Positions 8,880 through 18,623 of a stretch of 64,000 nucleotides of DNA are shown piece by piece; the first letter of the stretch is position 1; each line of letters starts with the position of its first letter. Origin of the DNA: Bacteroidota bacterium (GTDB taxonomy: Bacteria; Bacteroidota; Bacteroidia; Chitinophagales; Chitinophagaceae). The notes below the pieces were generated by a model. The model saw nothing but the letters and a program-made list of their open reading frames with translations, ran no database searches and was not told the DNA's origin. A program made the translations under genes and the position numbers. Where the stretch lies: NCBI GenBank assembly GCA_023423405.1, contig JAFAFR010000023.1, positions 62,001 through 126,000 of the forward strand, given 5' to 3'.

Positions 8880-10253
8880 ATGAAAATACATATGTGGACA
8901 ATAGTATTCTGCTGGCTGCTGGTATGCTGCAGCAAAACGGAGAGCCCGGCTCCCACGCCTCCCGAACCACCTGTGAGCAAAGACCCGCCGCAATACGGCG
9001 TTCCCTTCGCTGCCGTGCCCGATGCGCGCGATGCGGTGATCTACCAGGTCAATATCCGCGCTTTTAGTGAGAAGGCCAATTTCAAAGGAGTGCAGGAGCG
9101 GCTCGATTCCATTCGCGCACTGGGTGTAAATGTGCTGTACCTGATGCCGGTGTACCCGGTTGGAAAACTGCAATCGGTGAACTCGCCGTATTGTGTGCAG
9201 GACTTTACCAAAGTGAATCCCGAGTTCGGCAACCTCGATGAACTACGCTCGCTGGTGGCTGCGGCGCACGACCGCAATATGACCGTGCTGTTCGACTGGG
9301 TCGCCAATCACAGCTCCTGGGACAATCCCTGGACCAGCAACAAAAGCTGGTACCAGCAGGATGCGGCCGGTAACATCATTTCTCCGCCCAATACCGGCTG
9401 GAACGATGTTGCGCAGCTCAACTATAAGAATGCGGAGATGCGCCTTGCCATGATCAGCGCCATGAAGTACTGGGTCTATACCGCCAATATCGACGGCTAC
9501 CGTTGCGATGCGGCCGATTTTATTCCAGCCGATTTCTGGAAACAGGCCATCGACAGCCTGCGCGCCATCAATACGCACAAGCTATTGCTCTTTGCTGAAG
9601 GCACCCGCAAGGATCATTTTGCCGCCGGCTTCCAGTTGGAATATGGAATGGGATTTTATTATAATATGGTGAACAACATTTACCAGAAAAAAGGCCCGGT
9701 GCTTTCCATCGATTCGGTGAACCAGGTGGAATACACCAATGCTTCTTCCGGCAGCCAGGTGGTGCGCTACACCAGCAACCACGATGTGAACAATGCCGAT
9801 GGCACACCCCTGCAATTACTGGATGGAGAGAAGGGCTCACTCGCTGCTTTTGTAACAGCATCCTGCATGAATGCCGTGCCGATGATCTACAACGGACAGG
9901 AAGTAGGCTGCCCCGTGAAGCTGAACTATTTCAACAGCAGCACAACCATCAACTGGAACCTGAACGCAGATATTAAAGCGAAATACAAAGCGGTGCTGGC
10001 GGCGCGAAACAGTTCGGACGCCATCCGGCGGGGCACGCTGCAATCGTACAGCACCAGGGATGTGTGCGCCTTCACCAAAATCTACCAGGGCAAAACCGTG
10101 CTGGTATTGGTGAACCTGCGCAATTCGACCACCAGTTATGAAGTGCCAGCCATCGCAGAGCGCAACTGGAAAGATCTGCTGAACAGCGCATCCCTAAACC
10201 TGGACGCAACTGTAACGCTCGAACCCTATCAATATTTGTTGCTCGGCGATTGA
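8880..10253 (+). CDS. GH13 alpha-amylase family lipoprotein
   Basis: A 457-residue lipoprotein (signal to about residue 18, WLLVCCSKTES) with the four GH13 regions: DWVANHSSWDNPW (region I), YRCDAADF (region II, nucleophile Asp210), LLFAEGT (region III, acid/base Glu240) and TSNHDVNN (region IV, Asp302). A short C-terminal beta domain ends the protein. It should hydrolyse alpha-1,4-glucosidic bonds of starch or maltodextrins at the cell surface, like SusG, or in the periplasm; the charged residues after the Cys favour the surface. It is the only glycosidase of the first locus and closes the operon 22 bases after the SusE-like gene. The exact GH13 subfamily cannot be read here. Confidence 0.9.
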   Translation: MKIHMWTIVFCWLLVCCSKTESPAPTPPEPPVSKDPPQYGVPFAAVPDARDAVIYQVNIRAFSEKANFKGVQERLDSIRALGVNVLYLMPVYPVGKLQSVNSPYCVQDFTKVNPEFGNLDELRSLVAAAHDRNMTVLFDWVANHSSWDNPWTSNKSWYQQDAAGNIISPPNTGWNDVAQLNYKNAEMRLAMISAMKYWVYTANIDGYRCDAADFIPADFWKQAIDSLRAINTHKLLLFAEGTRKDHFAAGFQLEYGMGFYYNMVNNIYQKKGPVLSIDSVNQVEYTNASSGSQVVRYTSNHDVNNADGTPLQLLDGEKGSLAAFVTASCMNAVPMIYNGQEVGCPVKLNYFNSSTTINWNLNADIKAKYKAVLAARNSSDAIRRGTLQSYSTRDVCAFTKIYQGKTVLVLVNLRNSTTSYEVPAIAERNWKDLLNSASLNLDATVTLEPYQYLLLGD

Positions 10254-10280
10254 TGGTAAGCAGCAACCGGCGGAGTGGAG

Positions 10281-10324
10281 GACAACTGCTAAGGGTAAAT
10301 TGCCTATTTTAGCGGTTGTCTTTT
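10281..10324 (+). terminator. Hairpin with 12-bp stem after the starch operon
   Basis: GACAACTGCTAA (10281-10292) is complementary to TTAGCGGTTGTC (10309-10320) with a single G-U pair, has a 16-base loop and is followed by TTTT (10321-10324). It begins 28 bases after the amylase stop, so it most likely ends the sus transcript. It also lies only 6 bases before the ATG of the next regulator gene, so an operator or leader role is possible too. Confidence 0.6.
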
Positions 10325-10330
10325 CCGTCG

Positions 10331-12934
10331 ATGCGTAAAAACCTGCTTATCATTCTGCTTGTACTGCTATGTCCTGCCACTATGCTGGCACAGTCATACG
10401 GTCTTGCATTCAACAGCCACGGAGTGGTGCAGGAAAACCGGACCGCGCTTGATCTTTCTCCCAACGACTCCCTTTGTTTTGAAAAAGGATTGCGGCTCGA
10501 TTTCGACCTGAATTTTTTATCGGGACAATCCATCTATTTCGGATACATTGTCCGGATCATCAGCGGCAACCAGAATCTTGATCTTATCTGCACCCAGAAC
10601 AATTTCAAGATGGTGGTGGGCCAGCAGATGACCAATATCGTGGCCAGCATCGATACGCCGCTTTTGTACAATCGCTGGACTCATTTCAGTATCCGCATCG
10701 ATCCCGAAAAAAAAGAGCTGCAGTTGCTGGTAGATGGGCAGGACAAGGGATCACATGCCATTCCGGCATTTGAAAACTGTTTCAGGATACTCTGGGGTGC
10801 GAATGACCATTACCGTTTCAACACCCGCGACCTGCCACCCATGCGCATCCGCGACATAACGCTGTTCGACGGCCCCAGGGAAAAATATTTCTGGAGCCTG
10901 GCCGATACCAGCGGTACCGACAGCTATGATAGCAAATCACGCCAGCCGGCCCGGGTAAAGAATCCCATCTGGATCAAACCGCTCCACCAGCACTGGCAGG
11001 AGCGGGGCAGTTTTGTAATTGGAGGAAGTGCCGCAGCAGCTTTCGATCCTGTATCCGATCGGCTGTTCATAGCCGGTAGTGATTCCCTCGTGGTGATGCA
11101 TCCGGGCAGTTCTCCTGTCCTGGAAAAATATTTTTCCGGTCACGCTTCCCTGCAGTTGGGCAACCAGGCGGTTTACGATCCTTTCACCCGTAAACTCTAC
11201 GACGTTTTTGTAGACCAGCACCGCCTTCTGTCCATGGACATGAACGGTTTTTTGTGGAACGGCGCCCAACACGATTCCGTGCTCACCGAATACTGGCATG
11301 CCAACAAATTCGTGTCTCCTTACGATACGGCGTTGTACATCATCGGCGGTTATGGGCAGTTGAAATACAAGAACACGGTGCAGCGCGTTTCACTGAATGG
11401 CGGTGGCTGGACAACTATTGAGCCGGCGGGCGATCCATTTACGCCCCGCTACCTGGCGGCGCTTGGACTCAACGCCGCTGCCGACACCGCTTATATAATA
11501 GGAGGGTATGGAAGTCCCACAGGCGATCAGATGCTGAACCCCGGCAACTACTACGATATGTTTGCCTTTTCGGTAAAGGACCGACGGTTCAAAAAGCTTT
11601 TCTCCATCGACAGCACCAACCCGCACCATGTTTTTGCCAATAGCCTGGTGATGGATCCCGAAGGAGGCAGCTACTACGGACTGGTTTTCGAAAACGGCAG
11701 CTTTGATACCCAGCTCCGCCTCGTAAAAGGGAGCCTGGATGGGAGTCCGCTCGAATACCTGGGCGATCCCATTCCCTATTCTTTTTATGACATACAGTCC
11801 TTTGCCGATTTGTATTACAGTCCGCGTACCCGCAAACTGATCGCTGTAACCCTTTTCTTCTCACCCGAGACAGAAATGCACAAGAAAACAGTGGTTAAGG
11901 TATTTACGCTTGATTTCCCGCCGGAGAAACTGGGAACAGCTTCCCGGATGCCGGTAACGCGGAACGGGGAAACCCCCTACCTGTTGTGGATATTGCTGCC
12001 ATTACTGGTTCTGGCCGGCTGGCTGTTTTGGCGATGGTACGGAAAAAAAGCCGGCGCTGCGGCCGCGGCTTCGCCCGGAACTCCTTCACGCGGTGCCCCC
12101 TCAACCCGCACCTCTTCGCCTGCGGGCGGTGAGCCGCCGGCATTCCCCGCACCGGAGCCGGCGGTGCACGCCGAATCTTTTACGCCTCCTGAGCCGCTCG
12201 CCCTGCCCGATCCGGCAGGCAGCCAGGTTCGTCTTTTCGGCCCCTTCCTGGTCAGCGACGAGGAAGGCCGCGATCTTACCAAGTCCTTTACGCCACTGCT
12301 GAAAGAGCTCTTTCTCCTTATATTAATATATACCTACAAAACCGGCAAGGGCATTTCTTCCGAAACCCTCGACGAAACCCTTTGGTACGATAAGAGCCAG
12401 AAAGATGCCCGGAACAACCGCTCGGTGAACCTGGCCAAGCTGAAAACCATACTGGAAAAAATGGGCCATGCGGTAGTGAACCGCGATGGCGGGTTCTGGC
12501 AATACACTACCGGCGAGTCGGGTACCTGGATCGACTACCGCGAATGGTGCCAGTTGCAGGCCTCGGGCGCCATCGGGAAAAACCATATCCGCGAACTGCT
12601 GCGCATTGCGGGAAGAGGCCCCTTCCTGCCGCAGACCGAATACAACTGGCTCGACGACATCAAATCGGAACTGTCCAATAAGGTCATCGACGACTGCCTG
12701 CTCTATCTCCGCAGCGCCAACCTTGCCGAAGAGGCGGAGGATGTGATTGAGATCGCCAACTGCATTTTCCATTTCGACCGCCTCAACGAAGACGCCCTCG
12801 AGTTCAAATGCAAGGGCCTGGTATTGTTGAAAAGGCATGCCCTGGCCAATACCATCTACCTGAAATTCACCAAAGAGTACCGGGAGATCTATGGCGAAGA
12901 TTTTCCCAAATCTTTCAACGAGATCATCCGGTAA
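10331..12934 (+). CDS. Membrane-anchored transcriptional regulator: LamG/kelch-like sensor with winged-helix/TPR output
   Basis: An 867-residue protein. The signal peptide MRKNLLIILLVLLCPATMLA is followed by a LamG-like jelly-roll region (about 25-200, with WTHFSIRIDPEKKELQLLVDGQ). Next comes a kelch-like propeller (about 220-540, repeats such as YIIGGYGQLKYK and YIIGGYGSPTGD), one transmembrane helix near 550-570, and a Pro/Ala-rich linker. The cytoplasmic part looks like a SARP/OmpR winged helix (about 630-740, VRLFGPFLVSDEEGRDL ... NNRSVNLAKLKTILEKMG) plus a helical TPR-like tail. It would sense an extracytoplasmic signal and act directly on DNA as a one-component system. It lies between the starch locus and the mannan-type locus and may control the latter (inference). 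The ATG at 10331 is preferred over an upstream TTG. Confidence 0.65.
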   Translation: MRKNLLIILLVLLCPATMLAQSYGLAFNSHGVVQENRTALDLSPNDSLCFEKGLRLDFDLNFLSGQSIYFGYIVRIISGNQNLDLICTQNNFKMVVGQQMTNIVASIDTPLLYNRWTHFSIRIDPEKKELQLLVDGQDKGSHAIPAFENCFRILWGANDHYRFNTRDLPPMRIRDITLFDGPREKYFWSLADTSGTDSYDSKSRQPARVKNPIWIKPLHQHWQERGSFVIGGSAAAAFDPVSDRLFIAGSDSLVVMHPGSSPVLEKYFSGHASLQLGNQAVYDPFTRKLYDVFVDQHRLLSMDMNGFLWNGAQHDSVLTEYWHANKFVSPYDTALYIIGGYGQLKYKNTVQRVSLNGGGWTTIEPAGDPFTPRYLAALGLNAAADTAYIIGGYGSPTGDQMLNPGNYYDMFAFSVKDRRFKKLFSIDSTNPHHVFANSLVMDPEGGSYYGLVFENGSFDTQLRLVKGSLDGSPLEYLGDPIPYSFYDIQSFADLYYSPRTRKLIAVTLFFSPETEMHKKTVVKVFTLDFPPEKLGTASRMPVTRNGETPYLLWILLPLLVLAGWLFWRWYGKKAGAAAAASPGTPSRGAPSTRTSSPAGGEPPAFPAPEPAVHAESFTPPEPLALPDPAGSQVRLFGPFLVSDEEGRDLTKSFTPLLKELFLLILIYTYKTGKGISSETLDETLWYDKSQKDARNNRSVNLAKLKTILEKMGHAVVNRDGGFWQYTTGESGTWIDYREWCQLQASGAIGKNHIRELLRIAGRGPFLPQTEYNWLDDIKSELSNKVIDDCLLYLRSANLAEEAEDVIEIANCIFHFDRLNEDALEFKCKGLVLLKRHALANTIYLKFTKEYREIYGEDFPKSFNEIIR

Positions 12935-13061
12935 GGGGTAAAAAGAGAGATTTTTCTAAAAAATTCTGCATTAATCCGGCTGTTAATGGGTTTATTAGGC
13001 CCCCTGTTAAGCATTCTCGCTTTTATTGCAGTGTCATTTTCATTGAAAACCATTGCTTGCT

Positions 13062-15314
13062 ATGCGAAGATTGCTTTTTTGCTGTTTGCTCCTGGCATCC
13101 TGTGCCGTCCAGGTTCTTGCCCAGTCCTCCGGTCCGGCCGCTTCTGATAAGCCGGTTTCTCCCCTTAATTGGGTGGACCCTTCCATCGGGAACGTGGGCC
13201 AGCTCCTCGAACCTACCCTGCCCGTTGTACACCTGCCCAACCAGGTGATCCGGGTGGCCCCCCAGCGCAAGGACTACCTCGACGGTTATATCAGCAGCTT
13301 TCCGCTTACGATAGTATCTCACCGCCTCGGCCAGGTCTTTTCCCTGAAACCCTGGGTGGGCGAAATAGACCCCTCTTCCTGGGAGCAGCGGCTCCGCTAC
13401 GACCACGACCTGGAAGAAAGGCATCCCTGGTTCTATTCCACCTGGCTGCTCAATGACGAAACCGAAGTAGCTTTTACACCCGGTGAAAAAGTGGGCATTT
13501 ACCGCTTCCGTTTTCCGGCGGGTAAAACCGGTGGCATCCTGCTGTCGCACTACAACGGCGGAACGGCCAGCTACACCTTCGGCGCCAACGGCGAGCTGGA
13601 AGCCCTGGAAACCTACCACGGCAATATAAAAGTATACGCTTACGGAAGATTCAGCCAGCCCGGTACCACCGGTAGCCTGCAAAACGGTCGCCTGGTAAAC
13701 GGCAGTAAGAGCGAAGGCGGCCCGGCTTACATCCGCTTTGCCCCTTCAGTGCGCGAAGTGGAATTCCGTTATGCCATCAGTTTTGTTTCGGCCGAACAGG
13801 CCCGGCGCAATTTTGCGCGCGAACTTTCCTCCGTTTCTTTCGCGGCCCTGGAAGAAAAAGCCCGGAAGCGCTGGGAGAACGCGCTGGGCCAGATCCAGGT
13901 GGAGGGCGGAACCGAGGCCCAGAAAAGAAGTTTTTATACCGCCCTCTACCGCACCTATGAACGCATGGTGAACATCAGCGAAGAAGGCAAATACTACAGC
14001 GGCTTCGACGGACAGGTACACGAGGACCCGCGGCCTTTTTATGTGGACGACTGGACCTGGGACAGCTACCTGGCCCACCACCCGCTGCGCATGATCCTTG
14101 ACCCGGCAAAAGAATCCGACATGCTGCAATCCTTTGTACGCATGTATGAACAGGCCGGATGGATGCCCACTTTTCCCGTGCTCTTTGGCGACCATGCCTG
14201 CATGAACGGGTTTCATTCCTCCATCGTTTTCCTGGACGCCTGGCGCAAAGGCCTGAAATCAATAGACTTCGAAAAAGCCTATGAAGGCATGCGCAAAAAT
14301 GCCACCGAAGCCACCATGATCCCCTGGGTGAACGGCCCTAAAACCGAACTCGACGATCATTACCTCGCGCATGGCTATTTCCCCGCGCTGGCTCCCAACG
14401 AAACCGAAACCGTGCAACAGGTACACCATTTTGAAAAACGCCAGGCGGTAGCGGTGACCCTGGGCCACAGCTACGACGACTGGGCCCTGGCCGAAATGGC
14501 GAAGGAACTGAAAAAAGAAAGCGACTGGAAATTGTTTGCGCCCCGCGCACAGAACTATACACAGCTCTGGCGCGCCGACAAACAATTTTTCCTGCCCAGG
14601 AACAAAAACGGCCAGTGGATCGATATTGATCCCGCTTTTGACGGCGGTATGGGCGGCCGCGACTATTACGATGAAAACAATGGCTGGACCTATCTCTGGC
14701 AGGTGCAACAGGATATACCGGGACTGATGCGCCTCATGGGCGGAAAACAGGCCTTTGAAAAAAGGCTCGATCAACTGTTCACTACCGGTCTCGGACGATC
14801 GAAATATGAATTCTGGAGCAAGTTCCCCGATGCTACCGGCCTGGTGGGTCAATATTCCATGGGCAACGAACCCAGCTTTCACATTCCCTATCTCTACAAT
14901 TTCACCGATGCGCCCTGGAAAACCCAGCAAACCATCCGGCTGCTGCTGGATACCTGGTTCAAGGACAATGTTTTCGGCATTCCCGGCGATGAAGACGGTG
15001 GCGGAATGACAGCCTTCGTGGTTTTCTCCAGTATGGGATTTTATCCCATTACACCCGGCTTGCCGCTGTATACCATCGGGAGCCCGGTTTTCCGGAAAGT
15101 GAGCATCCGCCTGCCCAACGGAAAAACCTTTGAAGTAAATGCCAATCACTGTTCCGTAAAAAACAAATACATACAGCGGGCGACCCTGAATGGGAAGCCG
15201 TTGGAAAGTCCCTGGTTTACCCACGACCAACTGGTGAACGGGGGTCGCCTGGAACTGGAAATGGGACCCCACCCCAATAAAGACTGGGGTCGTCCCCCAT
15301 CCCCGGGATTCTGA
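13062..15314 (+). CDS. GH92 alpha-mannosidase
   Basis: A 750-residue secreted enzyme (signal MRRLLFCCLLLASCAVQVLA; a Cys inside it could also be a lipobox). GH92 landmarks are visible: VDPSIGNVGQLLEPTLPVVH near the start, a probable acid Glu538 in YYDENNGWTYLWQVQQD, the calcium-binding GNEPSFHIPYLYN motif (Asn602, Glu603), and the base region GDEDGGGMTAF with Asp643 and Asp645. The family comprises calcium-dependent inverting exo-alpha-mannosidases. The acid motif departs from the usual WQY-VPHD form, so linkage specificity may differ. It is the first gene of the second polysaccharide locus, separated from SusC by a 134-base gap without a visible terminator, so it probably shares the transcript or regulon. 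Confidence 0.88.
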   Translation: MRRLLFCCLLLASCAVQVLAQSSGPAASDKPVSPLNWVDPSIGNVGQLLEPTLPVVHLPNQVIRVAPQRKDYLDGYISSFPLTIVSHRLGQVFSLKPWVGEIDPSSWEQRLRYDHDLEERHPWFYSTWLLNDETEVAFTPGEKVGIYRFRFPAGKTGGILLSHYNGGTASYTFGANGELEALETYHGNIKVYAYGRFSQPGTTGSLQNGRLVNGSKSEGGPAYIRFAPSVREVEFRYAISFVSAEQARRNFARELSSVSFAALEEKARKRWENALGQIQVEGGTEAQKRSFYTALYRTYERMVNISEEGKYYSGFDGQVHEDPRPFYVDDWTWDSYLAHHPLRMILDPAKESDMLQSFVRMYEQAGWMPTFPVLFGDHACMNGFHSSIVFLDAWRKGLKSIDFEKAYEGMRKNATEATMIPWVNGPKTELDDHYLAHGYFPALAPNETETVQQVHHFEKRQAVAVTLGHSYDDWALAEMAKELKKESDWKLFAPRAQNYTQLWRADKQFFLPRNKNGQWIDIDPAFDGGMGGRDYYDENNGWTYLWQVQQDIPGLMRLMGGKQAFEKRLDQLFTTGLGRSKYEFWSKFPDATGLVGQYSMGNEPSFHIPYLYNFTDAPWKTQQTIRLLLDTWFKDNVFGIPGDEDGGGMTAFVVFSSMGFYPITPGLPLYTIGSPVFRKVSIRLPNGKTFEVNANHCSVKNKYIQRATLNGKPLESPWFTHDQLVNGGRLELEMGPHPNKDWGRPPSPGF

Positions 15315-15448
15315 AAATTCATTACACAATCTAAACGAACTGCTATGCCGATCAAATACCAACTACCGCCGTAAGCAGGCAGGCGCAGGCCCTGCCCCGT
15401 CCTGGTTGAACAATTCTACCAATTCAATAACTGCATAACACAAGATTT

Positions 15449-18400
15449 ATGAAAATTGCACGTCTATTGTTCCTGCTGGCGCTTCTCACTCCGGTTTGCC
15501 TGCTGGCGCAACAGAGAACCATCATCGGTAAGGTGACCAATGCCCAGAATGGCGATCCCTTATCCGGCGTTACCATATCGGTAGCTGGCAGCTCCACGGC
15601 CACGGCTACCACCAATGCAGATGGAAAATTCACCATCAATGTGCCGTCTTCGGCCACCCGCCTGGTTTTCACCTATGTAGGCATGAAAACCGTTTCAGAA
15701 GAAATAAAAGAAAGGAACACCATCAATATTGCCATGGCCGGCAATGAGCAAAGCCTCGACAATGTGGTGGTAGTGGGTTACGGCACCCAGAAAAAAACCA
15801 CCCTCACCGGCGCTGTATCGCAGGTGACCAACAAAGAACTGACGGTGACGAAGAACGAAAACGTTGCCAACATGCTTACCGGCAAAATACCCGGTCTTCG
15901 CATGGTGCAGCGCACTGCCGAACCCGGTGCCTACGAGAACAGTTTCGACATCCGCGGTTACGGCGGCTCCCCGCTGGTGGTGATCGACGGTGTGCCCCGT
16001 GGCGGTTTCGAAAAGATTGATCCCAACGAGATCGAAAGCATCTCTGTGCTGAAAGATGCGGCCGCTGCTATTTACGGTAACCGCGGCGCCAACGGCGTTA
16101 TCCTTATCACTACCAAAAAAGGCAGTGCCCGCGCCAACCGTTTCGACATCACCTATTCCTTCAACCAGGGCTGGCAGCAATTTTTGGGTATGCCCGATGC
16201 GGTGGGTCCCGTGGATTATATGATGCTTACCAATGAAAAAATGAAACGCGACTTCGCCAACAATTTCGTTTCAAATGCGCCGCCGGCTTATTCTTATGAA
16301 GACATTCTTCCCTGGATGGATGGTACCTACCAGGGTGCCGACTGGATTGGCGCTGCCTTCAATACCGTATCGCCCCAGCAGCAGCACAACCTGAGCATTA
16401 CAGGCGGAACCGATAAGATCAATACGTTCTTCAGCGTGGGTTATATGAAACAGGGCGGTCTTCTCAAATCCGGCGACCTCGACTACAGCCGCTGGAACCT
16501 TCGCTCCAACACCAATGTAAAGATCACGGACCACCTGCGCGCGCAGGTGCTGATCTCCGGGGTGATGGATGAAAAGAACCAGCCCTACCAGGATCTCTGG
16601 ACCATTTTTAAATACACCTGGAACCAGATTCCCATCAACCAGATCTATGCCAACAACAACCCGGAATACCTCAACGTGATGCCCGACAACGCCAATCCCG
16701 TTGCCATCACCAATTCCGACATGGTAGGGTATAGAAAAAGGACACAGAAAAACCTGCAGGCCCAGGCCAATCTCGAATACGATATCCCTTTCGTGAAAGG
16801 ACTGAAAGCCAGGGGTATGTTCAACTACGGGTATACGGTAGACGACAATTCCGACTACAAGAAGGCCTACAACCTTTATACCTACGATGCCAACAACGAC
16901 CAGTACATGGTATCCAATGTGAACGGCCCTTCCAATCTGAACCGCTCCTACGGAACCGGTTACCAGACACTGAGCCAACTTGCACTCACCTATAACAACA
17001 GCTTCGGCGGAAAACACAACGTAACCGCCATGGCCCTCCTGGAAGAGAACCATACCAAGAGCGACAATTTCTTTGCATCCAGGAATATGTCCATCCCCAT
17101 CGACTACCTCTTCGGCGGCGACGATGCGGGACAGATAGGAAACACCTCGGCCGGTGGCATCCAGGAAGTGACCATGCGTTCCTGGGTAGGCCGCGCCACC
17201 TATGACTATATGGGCAAATATCTTTTTGAAGGAACCGTTCGTTACGATGCCAGTAACAAATACAGTCCGCAGAACCGGAATATCTGGGGCCTGTTCCCGG
17301 CCTTCCTCGCCGGCTGGCGCATCAGCGAAGAACCTTTCTTCAAAAACCTGGTTCCCTCGCGCATCATTTCCAATTTGAAGATCCGTGCCAGCTACGGCGA
17401 ACTGGGTAACGATGCAGCCGCTCCCTTCCAATATGTTTCCGGTTATACCTATCCCACCATCAACCCGAACGACAACAGCGTATGGGGATATATTTTTAAT
17501 GGCGGTTTTATTGGCGGTGCGGAAACAAGAGGAGTGGTGAACCCGAACATTACCTGGTCTACTTCCACCACCAAAAACATTGGCCTCGACTTTGGTTTGT
17601 TTGATGGCGCACTCGATGGCCTTGTAGAACTCTATCGGCGCGACCAGACCGGGCTGCCCGGATACCGTGGGGTGACCATTCCCGGTACCGCAGGCATCGA
17701 TGTGGCGCAGGAGAACATCAACAGCGACCGTGTGCAGGGATGGGAACTGCAACTGACCCACCGCAACCGCTTCCGCGATGTCGGCATCCTCATCAGTGGA
17801 AACGTTTCCTATGCCCGCCGTCAAACCCGTTCCATCATCCAGGGCGCTTTCGGCAACGAATACCAGCAATGGAGGAACAGCGCCACCAACCGCAATATGA
17901 ACATCTGGTGGGGTGTGGACTACGGCGGACAATTCCAGGGTTTCCCGGAGATATATACCGCTAAAACCAATAACGGCGGCGGGAACAACAACATCGTTCC
18001 CGGCGACTATTACATGGAAGACTGGAACGAAGACGGAGTGATCAACGGCGACGATTACCACCCCATCGCCACCTACGACCTGCCGCTCGTAAACTACGGC
18101 TTCAACATCAGCCTTACCTATAAGGGCTTTGACCTCAGCGCGCTCTTTGCCGGCGCCACCGGCGTATGGGTACAGTATGCCGAACAATATGCCGAACCAC
18201 TCATGTACGGCCGCAGCGCCCTTTCCAAATTCCTGGACAGCTGGCATACCGTTAATCCCGACGACAATGTATTCGATCCTAATACGCAATGGGTTTCGGG
18301 CAAATACCCGGCCATGGGTTACAACTACGGCCTCATCAACAATTCCACCAAGGCGGTACAGGACGCTTCCTACCTGCGTTGCAAAACTCTCGAGCTCGGG

Positions 18401-18613
18401 TACAGCTTCCCGCGCATGTGGCTCAACCGCATTGGTATGAAGAACGCCAGGATATACGTGAACAGTTATAACCTCTTTACGATCAGTGGCCTGAAAGACA
18501 GCGATCCGGAACACCCCGGACAGATTCCCGGCGCCGGGTTCGACTACGGCCTGGGTGGTTATAAATATCCCCTGAACAGGACATTTAACCTGGGGGCATC
18601 AGTTACTTTCTAA
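15449..18613 (+). CDS. SusC-family TonB-dependent outer-membrane transporter (mannan-type locus)
   Basis: A 1054-residue protein with signal MKIARLLFLLALLTPVCLLA, a carboxypeptidase-D-like domain (about 24-110, IIGKVTNAQNGDPLSGVTIS), a TonB-box segment (DNVVVVGYGTQKKTTLTGAV), a plug with LTGKIPGLR, FDIRGYGGSPLVVIDGVPRG and SISVLKDAAAAIYGNRGANG, and a long barrel ending in GASVTF. It forms the outer-membrane importer of the second locus together with the SusD encoded 10 bases downstream. It is clearly different from the first SusC in length and sequence, so it serves a different glycan. The enzymes around it suggest alpha-mannan-like oligosaccharides (inference). Confidence 0.94.
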   Translation: MKIARLLFLLALLTPVCLLAQQRTIIGKVTNAQNGDPLSGVTISVAGSSTATATTNADGKFTINVPSSATRLVFTYVGMKTVSEEIKERNTINIAMAGNEQSLDNVVVVGYGTQKKTTLTGAVSQVTNKELTVTKNENVANMLTGKIPGLRMVQRTAEPGAYENSFDIRGYGGSPLVVIDGVPRGGFEKIDPNEIESISVLKDAAAAIYGNRGANGVILITTKKGSARANRFDITYSFNQGWQQFLGMPDAVGPVDYMMLTNEKMKRDFANNFVSNAPPAYSYEDILPWMDGTYQGADWIGAAFNTVSPQQQHNLSITGGTDKINTFFSVGYMKQGGLLKSGDLDYSRWNLRSNTNVKITDHLRAQVLISGVMDEKNQPYQDLWTIFKYTWNQIPINQIYANNNPEYLNVMPDNANPVAITNSDMVGYRKRTQKNLQAQANLEYDIPFVKGLKARGMFNYGYTVDDNSDYKKAYNLYTYDANNDQYMVSNVNGPSNLNRSYGTGYQTLSQLALTYNNSFGGKHNVTAMALLEENHTKSDNFFASRNMSIPIDYLFGGDDAGQIGNTSAGGIQEVTMRSWVGRATYDYMGKYLFEGTVRYDASNKYSPQNRNIWGLFPAFLAGWRISEEPFFKNLVPSRIISNLKIRASYGELGNDAAAPFQYVSGYTYPTINPNDNSVWGYIFNGGFIGGAETRGVVNPNITWSTSTTKNIGLDFGLFDGALDGLVELYRRDQTGLPGYRGVTIPGTAGIDVAQENINSDRVQGWELQLTHRNRFRDVGILISGNVSYARRQTRSIIQGAFGNEYQQWRNSATNRNMNIWWGVDYGGQFQGFPEIYTAKTNNGGGNNNIVPGDYYMEDWNEDGVINGDDYHPIATYDLPLVNYGFNISLTYKGFDLSALFAGATGVWVQYAEQYAEPLMYGRSALSKFLDSWHTVNPDDNVFDPNTQWVSGKYPAMGYNYGLINNSTKAVQDASYLRCKTLELGYSFPRMWLNRIGMKNARIYVNSYNLFTISGLKDSDPEHPGQIPGAGFDYGLGGYKYPLNRTFNLGASVTF

Positions 18614-18623
18614 AACTAATCGA

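Noticed and set aside
16271..18514. 747-codon minus-strand frame opposite the second SusC
   Set aside because: The plus strand encodes a clear SusC. The antisense product is valine-rich and lacks motifs, as expected of a shadow frame.
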